Positions 28,715-32,775 of a stretch of 32,775 nucleotides of DNA are shown piece after piece. The stretch is from a virus. The notes below the pieces were generated by a model. It did not search any database and had not been told where the DNA came from. It saw only the letters and a program-made list of their open reading frames with translations. Both the position numbers and the translations under genes were made by a program. The stretch is from positions 1 to 32,775 of the IMG/VR virus record IMGVR_UViG_3300035670_000833. One strand, written 5' to 3'. Positions within the stretch are counted from its first letter, which is position 1. Every line of letters begins with the position of its first letter.

Positions 28715-29730
28715 TTAGCCATTCTCCTCTCATGATTGTGTCCATATTTTTGCCGCCACTCTCGTGGTCTTAGTCTTGTTGCGTAAGCCTCAAGTATTTC
28801 CTCATGATTGAGGTCGCCTGGGTCCTTACCTTCCGGTAAGTTTAGGATACGAATATCTGCGATGGGCTCAAGTTTTTCTAAAGCCTTTCTGGTTGCGTTT
28901 CGACCAGCTAAATCATTGTCATATCCTAAAACAATCGTGAATGCTACTTTCTGAATTTCCCTCACTTGTTCATCTGTCAAATTGGCCGCCATCGTTGCTC
29001 CTGTATGTTGCAAGCCATGTTGCCATAAGTTCATACAGTCAAATAATCCTTCACAAATAATCACCTCCCCTAACTCGATAATCGACTCACGATTGCGCCC
29101 GAGTCCGGGGACTATCCTGCCCATTTCGAGGCCACTTGGCTCATGTTTCCATTTAGCATTCATATGGGCTTTGATACGACGTCCTGAATAGCCCACGGTT
29201 CGCTTGTTTGTATCTTCGAGGGGTAATATAAGCCGGTTAGCTAAGACTCCCGTTTTGGCCACTCTGAGGCCCCAGAAGTCTATTGCTTCGGGTGAATAAG
29301 TACGAAAAGATTTCACTTTGACTGTTTCGGCATCAAGCTCATACAGGGGAAGTTCTCCCTTCGCTCGCCGTTTAGTCATCGCAATGAAGTCCTTTGCTTC
29401 GTCCTTGAAAGGATTTTCCTCGATTGTTTCATTGTCCCAATCAACTTCCACTTCAAACATCTCAGCCAATAATTCAGCAGCTTGCCGGAAGTTAACACCA
29501 TCCATTTTTTGAACAAAGTCAAATACATCGCCACCTTCGCTGCAACCAGTGTGGCAATACCAAAGTTTCTTATCATCATCGAAAACGAATGCGCTCGGAT
29601 TGTCACCTGCATGAAGCGGACAACAAGAACGGACATGGACTCCAGTTCTACGAATACGACTAGCATTATAGTGCCTGAGAAGTTCCTCGACGTCGACCGC
29701 CTCACGGACTCTCTCAGCGACTTTGCTCAC
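28711..29730 (-). CDS. DnaG-like primase
   Basis: 339 aa, shorter than bacterial DnaG (about 600). Zinc-binding domain: CCPLHAGDNPSAFVFDD, then WYCHTGCSEGGDVFDFV (CHC2 type). TOPRIM: EVIICEGLFDCMNL with catalytic Glu near residue 226, then VLGYDNDLAGRNA (DxD-type) near 262. The C-terminal helicase-binding domain of DnaG is missing or reduced; the end is basic (RPREWRQKYGHNHERRM). GTG start overlaps the helicase stop (TAGTG), with GGAGG 10 bases upstream, so primase and helicase are co-translated. Confidence 0.92.
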   Translation of the reverse strand: MSKVAERVREAVDVEELLRHYNASRIRRTGVHVRSCCPLHAGDNPSAFVFDDDKKLWYCHTGCSEGGDVFDFVQKMDGVNFRQAAELLAEMFEVEVDWDNETIEENPFKDEAKDFIAMTKRRAKGELPLYELDAETVKVKSFRTYSPEAIDFWGLRVAKTGVLANRLILPLEDTNKRTVGYSGRRIKAHMNAKWKHEPSGLEMGRIVPGLGRNRESIIELGEVIICEGLFDCMNLWQHGLQHTGATMAANLTDEQVREIQKVAFTIVLGYDNDLAGRNATRKALEKLEPIADIRILNLPEGKDPGDLNHEEILEAYATRLRPREWRQKYGHNHERRMAK

Positions 29731-31100
29731 TAGCCTTCAACCTCCGTCTGCCTTAGGATTGGTCTATCGAAGTTTATGTTGAACTCATCAACGTCAGAAG
29801 CTCCGCCACGTTGGAAAGCGATTTTGAACTTCTGATTGCCACCGACTTGGCCACCTTCAAGAGCAAATTCCTCTTCCGTCTTGTTCCTTAGGAAACAAAG
29901 TCTGTTTGCTAATTGCAGGATACGGTCGGACCCAGCAACCATTGACTCATCCATTTTTTCGGCATTGACCGCTGCTCTATTTAATTGAACACCGGAAATA
30001 ACCGGGATTTCAAGTAGTCCAGCAAGGTCTTTTAAGCCACTCGTAAAGTATCCTAAAAGCTGATATTCTTGAGCACTGTTTGATGAGTCAGATGAAGGGA
30101 GCTTGATATAATCAAAGAATAGTGACTGAATACTTTCCTTGATTTGATACTTCCTAGCTAACGCCATAACTGTCTCAATTGTAAAGTGAGGCATATAGAT
30201 GTGGAATAGTTTGCCTTCGCGTATCTTCTTGGAAGCCTCCTGAAGTGCTTTAATTTTGTCCCTCGCTTTCCCAGCCCACGTGTCTTTCGTGAACATACCC
30301 GTCTTAATTTCAGACTCAGGAACTCCAGATACCATTGCAAGTAATCTGTCTTCCTGTTCATCTTCGGTCATTTCCGTATCGATGTACAAGGTTGGGACCT
30401 GGTCATCAATACCAATCTTCTTAGCCCAATTCATTAGAGTGACTGACTTTCCGACTTTGGAACGAGCACCAACAATAGTGAGTTCACCAGGCTTCAGCCC
30501 AAGCGTTGCCTTGTCAAAAGATTTCCACCCGACCTTTAGTCCAGGAATTGGGTCAGGATTGGTTGCACGTTGCTTCAACTTTTCTGATAACCTGTCGCCC
30601 ATCTTGTAGACTTCTTTATTGCTGGTATATTTTAGAGAGACTTCACGAACATCATTTTCGGCTTCGCCGAGATATTGGCTAAGCTCGGTGTCTTCATCTT
30701 CAAGAGCTCGCTTTTTCATTTTCTCAGCTTGTGTGTATATTGCTCTTCGAGCTGCTGCCTGCATTATATGGCCGACATATAGTTCCAGGTTAGGGTTGAC
30801 GTGTGATTGTGTCATTGCCTCAATATAATCAATTCCGCCAACTTCGTTTATTGCGTTCTTAGCGTCGTCCGAACTGAATACATTAAGAATAGAGACTGGG
30901 TCAACTTGTTGGTCCCTAGAGGTTAAATACTGCATAGCCATATAGATGTAACGGTGAGCAGGGCTTGCAAACATATCGGGGGTCAATCCAAGTGAAGCCA
31001 CTTCAATCAACTTATTTGGATTGGTCAAACAAATCGTTATCAAAGCTCGCTCTGAACCATTTCGGTGTATCAGCTTGCTTACGTCTGTTTGTTGGCTCAT
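29730..31100 (-). CDS. Replicative DNA helicase, DnaB-like
   Basis: 456 aa from ATG 31100 after AGAGAGGGGGAAC. N-terminal domain NGSERALITICLTNPNKLIE then FASPAHRYIYMAMQYLTSRD matches DnaB N. RecA-like core: Walker A IVGARSKVGKS near residue 213, Walker B TLYIDTEMTEDE, and SIQSLFFDYIKLPSS with QLNRA (DnaB motif). C-terminal part ends with FNINFDRPILRQTE. Its first 89 bases overlap the upstream 116-aa gene in another frame. Unwinds DNA at the phage fork with the adjacent primase and ssDNA-binding protein. Confidence 0.93.
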   Translation of the reverse strand: MSQQTDVSKLIHRNGSERALITICLTNPNKLIEVASLGLTPDMFASPAHRYIYMAMQYLTSRDQQVDPVSILNVFSSDDAKNAINEVGGIDYIEAMTQSHVNPNLELYVGHIMQAAARRAIYTQAEKMKKRALEDEDTELSQYLGEAENDVREVSLKYTSNKEVYKMGDRLSEKLKQRATNPDPIPGLKVGWKSFDKATLGLKPGELTIVGARSKVGKSVTLMNWAKKIGIDDQVPTLYIDTEMTEDEQEDRLLAMVSGVPESEIKTGMFTKDTWAGKARDKIKALQEASKKIREGKLFHIYMPHFTIETVMALARKYQIKESIQSLFFDYIKLPSSDSSNSAQEYQLLGYFTSGLKDLAGLLEIPVISGVQLNRAAVNAEKMDESMVAGSDRILQLANRLCFLRNKTEEEFALEGGQVGGNQKFKIAFQRGGASDVDEFNINFDRPILRQTEVEG

Positions 31101-31362
31101 ATTGTTCCCCCTCTCTAACTCTTTTTTGCAATTGTGTAACTTCAAATCTTATCATAATTTTGTCCCGATGTGCGTATATTAAATCGAGACTTCGGAAAGA
31201 ATAATAGTAATGCTTCAGACACCAATTGATTGCAAAGTAAAGCTCCTCGACCGTGAACTCAGCAAGCAGCCGAGAAGCTTGGGACACTATTTCCTCATAG
31301 GTGCAATCAGATGAATGACATTTTCTGAAGAAATAACTAGCAATTTCTTGAGGGGTAGTCAT
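31012..31362 (-). CDS. Hypothetical protein before helicase; possible loader
   Basis: 116 aa, ATG 31362 after AAGGGTGG. Helical (TYEEIVSQASRLLAEFTVEE, LYFAINWCLKHYYYSFRSLD) with aromatic residues, then a basic linker (LQKRVREGEQYEPTNRRKQ) and an acidic C-terminus (WFRASFDNDLFDQSK). Position between the ssDNA-binding protein and DnaB genes is where many phages encode a helicase loader, but no AAA+ or DnaD motif is seen. The C-terminal 30 codons overlap the helicase start out of phase. Confidence 0.55.
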   Translation of the reverse strand: MTTPQEIASYFFRKCHSSDCTYEEIVSQASRLLAEFTVEELYFAINWCLKHYYYSFRSLDLIYAHRDKIMIRFEVTQLQKRVREGEQYEPTNRRKQADTPKWFRASFDNDLFDQSK

Positions 31363-31377
31363 TCAGACCGCCCACCC

Positions 31378-32145
31378 TTAAAATTCAAGATTTTCTAGTT
31401 CTTCTTCAGAAACACCATCTTCATCAGTTGACTCTTGTTCGGAAGTTGGCTCATCAGCTTCTGTTGCAACGTCCTGGTCATCCTCATCTTTGCCCTCGTT
31501 CAGAACATCTTCCCAAGTCTCACCTTTAGCGATACGAAGAAGTTGCTCAGGTGTTACATATGAGTGGTCTTTGACTTCTTCTAAATCGAATAGCTCAAGC
31601 GCTTGTTCCTCAGCTGTTAGAGGGATGTTGTTACGAGCTGGAATAACTGTATACTCGGTTTCTAACCCTTCGCCAGTACGCTCAAGAGTCACATCATAGT
31701 TACGAAGGTCGCCATATTCAGCGTCCTCTTGGTACTTACGAAGCTCCTTGAATACTGCCAAACCTTTGTCGAGAATTGCAACTTGACCTGTCGCACGGTC
31801 TAAAACATTGATGGCAAACTTCTTACGACGTTTCCAAGGCTGACCTTGATAAACTTTTCTCATAGCAGCCTTGCGCTTTTTCTCATCCTTAATTTGCTTA
31901 GCTTTCGGAAGTTCTCTATCCAAGTATTCTTTATTCTCTTTCTCAAGCAAGCAATCTTTTCCTTTGTATGGGATAGAAGTTCCTTTGCCACCGTTTCCTT
32001 TGCTGCTCCAGTATTCTTCATAAGCATAAGGTGCGGCATCTAGCACGCGAAATTTTGTTTTCCCAATCGGTACTTGTAGATAGTTAACCTCTTTCTTATC
32101 TCCTGAACTTTTGCTGCCGTTATCTTTAACTGCGTCCCAACTCAT
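31378..32145 (-). CDS. Single-stranded DNA-binding protein, gp32-like
   Basis: 255 aa from ATG 32145, nine bases after AAAGGAGA; a second ATG at 32154 lies right on the ribosome site. N-terminal VNYLQVPIGKTKFRVLDAA and KGKDCLLEK, a basic middle (KKRKAAMRKVYQGQPWKRRK), then FAINVLDRATGQVAILDKGL and YGDLRNYDVTLERTGEGLET, the pattern of gp32/phage ssDNA-binding OB folds. The last 45 residues are extremely acidic (DEDDQDVATEADEPTSEQES), the usual partner-recruiting tail. It precedes the helicase and primase genes. Confidence 0.82.
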   Translation of the reverse strand: MSWDAVKDNGSKSSGDKKEVNYLQVPIGKTKFRVLDAAPYAYEEYWSSKGNGGKGTSIPYKGKDCLLEKENKEYLDRELPKAKQIKDEKKRKAAMRKVYQGQPWKRRKKFAINVLDRATGQVAILDKGLAVFKELRKYQEDAEYGDLRNYDVTLERTGEGLETEYTVIPARNNIPLTAEEQALELFDLEEVKDHSYVTPEQLLRIAKGETWEDVLNEGKDEDDQDVATEADEPTSEQESTDEDGVSEEELENLEF

Positions 32146-32210
32146 AATAGACATTCTCCTTTCAGTTCATCAATTTAGATTTTGTCGTCAGCAATGTGCC
32201 AACAAAAATA

Positions 32211-32239
32211 ATTTTACTACACAACTTGACATTTGTAAA
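32211..32239 (-). promoter_or_regulatory. Sigma-A-like promoter TTTACA-17-TAAAAT
   Basis: Minus strand TTTACA (32239-32234), 17 bases, TAAAAT (32216-32211), 66 bp before the ssDNA-binding protein start. Same GTTTACAAA context as at 24.67 kb and 8.48 kb. Drives the replication cluster. Confidence 0.78.
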
Positions 32240-32269
32240 CAAAAATTTTCAACATTTTAAAATTAGCCT

Positions 32270-32602
32270 TTAATCACCCCTTTCAAAGTCCTCAAGTTCT
32301 AAGTCTACATGGCAAGCAACTTGTTGAACTATGATCTGATAGCGAAGCCGATCTGGGCCAGACGCTACTCGACGATGACTAATGACAATACCGTCTTTCG
32401 CTAGAGTAGCCTTCATTGCGTCCAGGTCCTCCTGTGTGGGATTTTCCGGAAGTTCATAACCTAATTGCTTCAGAACATTCTCGGACGCCTCATTGAGAGC
32501 GTGAGCAATCTTTTCTTGCATCTCAGCTGATACTCTGTTCTCTCTCTCACGCTCCAACATTTCATCCCTTGTTAAACGCTTCAACGGCTTTTTTGTATTC
32601 AA
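32270..32602 (-). CDS. Hypothetical protein (110 aa)
   Basis: I place the start at TTG 32602, eight bases after AGGAGG (AGGAGGTGATTGGA); upstream in-frame codons lie before that site. Product begins MNTKKPLKRLTRDEMLERER, is helical to residue 50, then has a beta-rich part (DGIVISHRRVASGPDRLRYQ, IIVQQVACHVDL) with an acidic end. No family recognised. The first 41 bases overlap the upstream gene's end. Separated from the ssDNA-binding protein gene by a promoter. Confidence 0.6.
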   Translation of the reverse strand: MNTKKPLKRLTRDEMLERERENRVSAEMQEKIAHALNEASENVLKQLGYELPENPTQEDLDAMKATLAKDGIVISHRRVASGPDRLRYQIIVQQVACHVDLELEDFERGD

Positions 32603-32775
32603 TCCAATCACCTCCTGGAACAACATTCTCAGCTGTCATGTATTCCTTCATTAGAGGATGTTCTGTGTTGCCAACATACATATAGAAGTCATCAGCCAAC
32701 TTAGCAAGATGGTATAGAGGCGGATTGCCATGGACACCCTCATATTGATTTAGGACCATCATGACCGCATCTTGA
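32562..32775 (-). CDS. Partial hypothetical protein at window edge
   Basis: The frame is open to the window end (QDAV before an ATG at 32762) and has no ribosome site near that ATG, so the true start probably lies beyond base 32775. Visible sequence (YHLAKLADDFYMYVGNTEHP, then KEYMTAENVVPGGDWIEYKK) looks like a small folded protein. Its C-terminal codons contain the ribosome site and start of the next gene. No family recognised. Confidence 0.5.
   Translation of the reverse strand, partial: QDAVMMVLNQYEGVHGNPPLYHLAKLADDFYMYVGNTEHPLMKEYMTAENVVPGGDWIEYKKAVEAFNKG

Overview
The window looks like part of the genome of a lytic, long-tailed (siphovirus-type) phage of a Bacillus-like Firmicute. The ribosome binding sites are strong AGGAGG/AAAGGAG types, GTG and TTG starts are used, and the sequence is AT-rich. 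There is a B12-dependent (class II) ribonucleotide reductase, a SleB-like cell-wall hydrolase, and a head module built on a Mu gp29-like portal and a MuF protein. Tail-tube, tail-chaperone and tape-measure genes are present and no sheath gene is seen between tail terminator and tape measure, so a non-contractile tail is inferred. No integrase or lysogeny repressor was recognised.

Layout. (1) 1-6303, leftward: two tRNAs (Arg-UCU, Trp-CCA), prohead protease with a nested scaffold, decoration protein, major capsid protein, connectors, tail terminator, major tail protein, tail chaperones G/GT, tape measure (cut by the window edge). (2) 6304-6654: AT-rich divergent control region. (3) 6655-9840, rightward: small unknown genes, then a thymidylate synthase-family enzyme and DHFR, ending at terminators near 9850-9908. 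(4) 9914-15969, leftward: PD-(D/E)XK-like protein, Zn-ribbon protein, small and large terminase, SleB-like hydrolase, portal, MuF. (5) 15970-16263: control region with three 57-bp tandem repeats. (6) 16264-32775, leftward early/replication genes: unknown gene fragment, ssDNA-binding protein, possible loader, DnaB helicase, DnaG primase, dCTP deaminase/dUTPase-family protein, NrdJ, nuclease-like protein, dNMP kinase, HTH protein, DnaE polymerase, Cas4/RecB-like nuclease, Hjc-like nuclease, sigma factor, DnaQ-like exonuclease.

Most notable points. First, three copies of a rigidly spaced module, ACTGGGG-N5-TACATAT, lie in the two control regions, each pointing into one of the three non-early transcription units. 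Because the early region encodes its own sigma-70-family factor, I propose these are phage-sigma (late/middle) promoters. Early units instead carry a TTTACA-17 bp-TATAAT-like promoter. Second, the TS-family enzyme keeps the catalytic Cys but has Asp where dUMP-specific enzymes have Asn, and Ser where they have Asp. Both changes occur in T4 dCMP hydroxymethylase, so it is predicted to act on dCMP, which suggests modified cytosine in the virion DNA. Third, three slippery heptamers of the A AAA AAA/G type sit at ends of structural genes. One is the familiar G/GT tail-chaperone site. One would fuse the portal to MuF by -1 frameshifting across what looks like an intergenic gap. One would extend MuF by a short tail.
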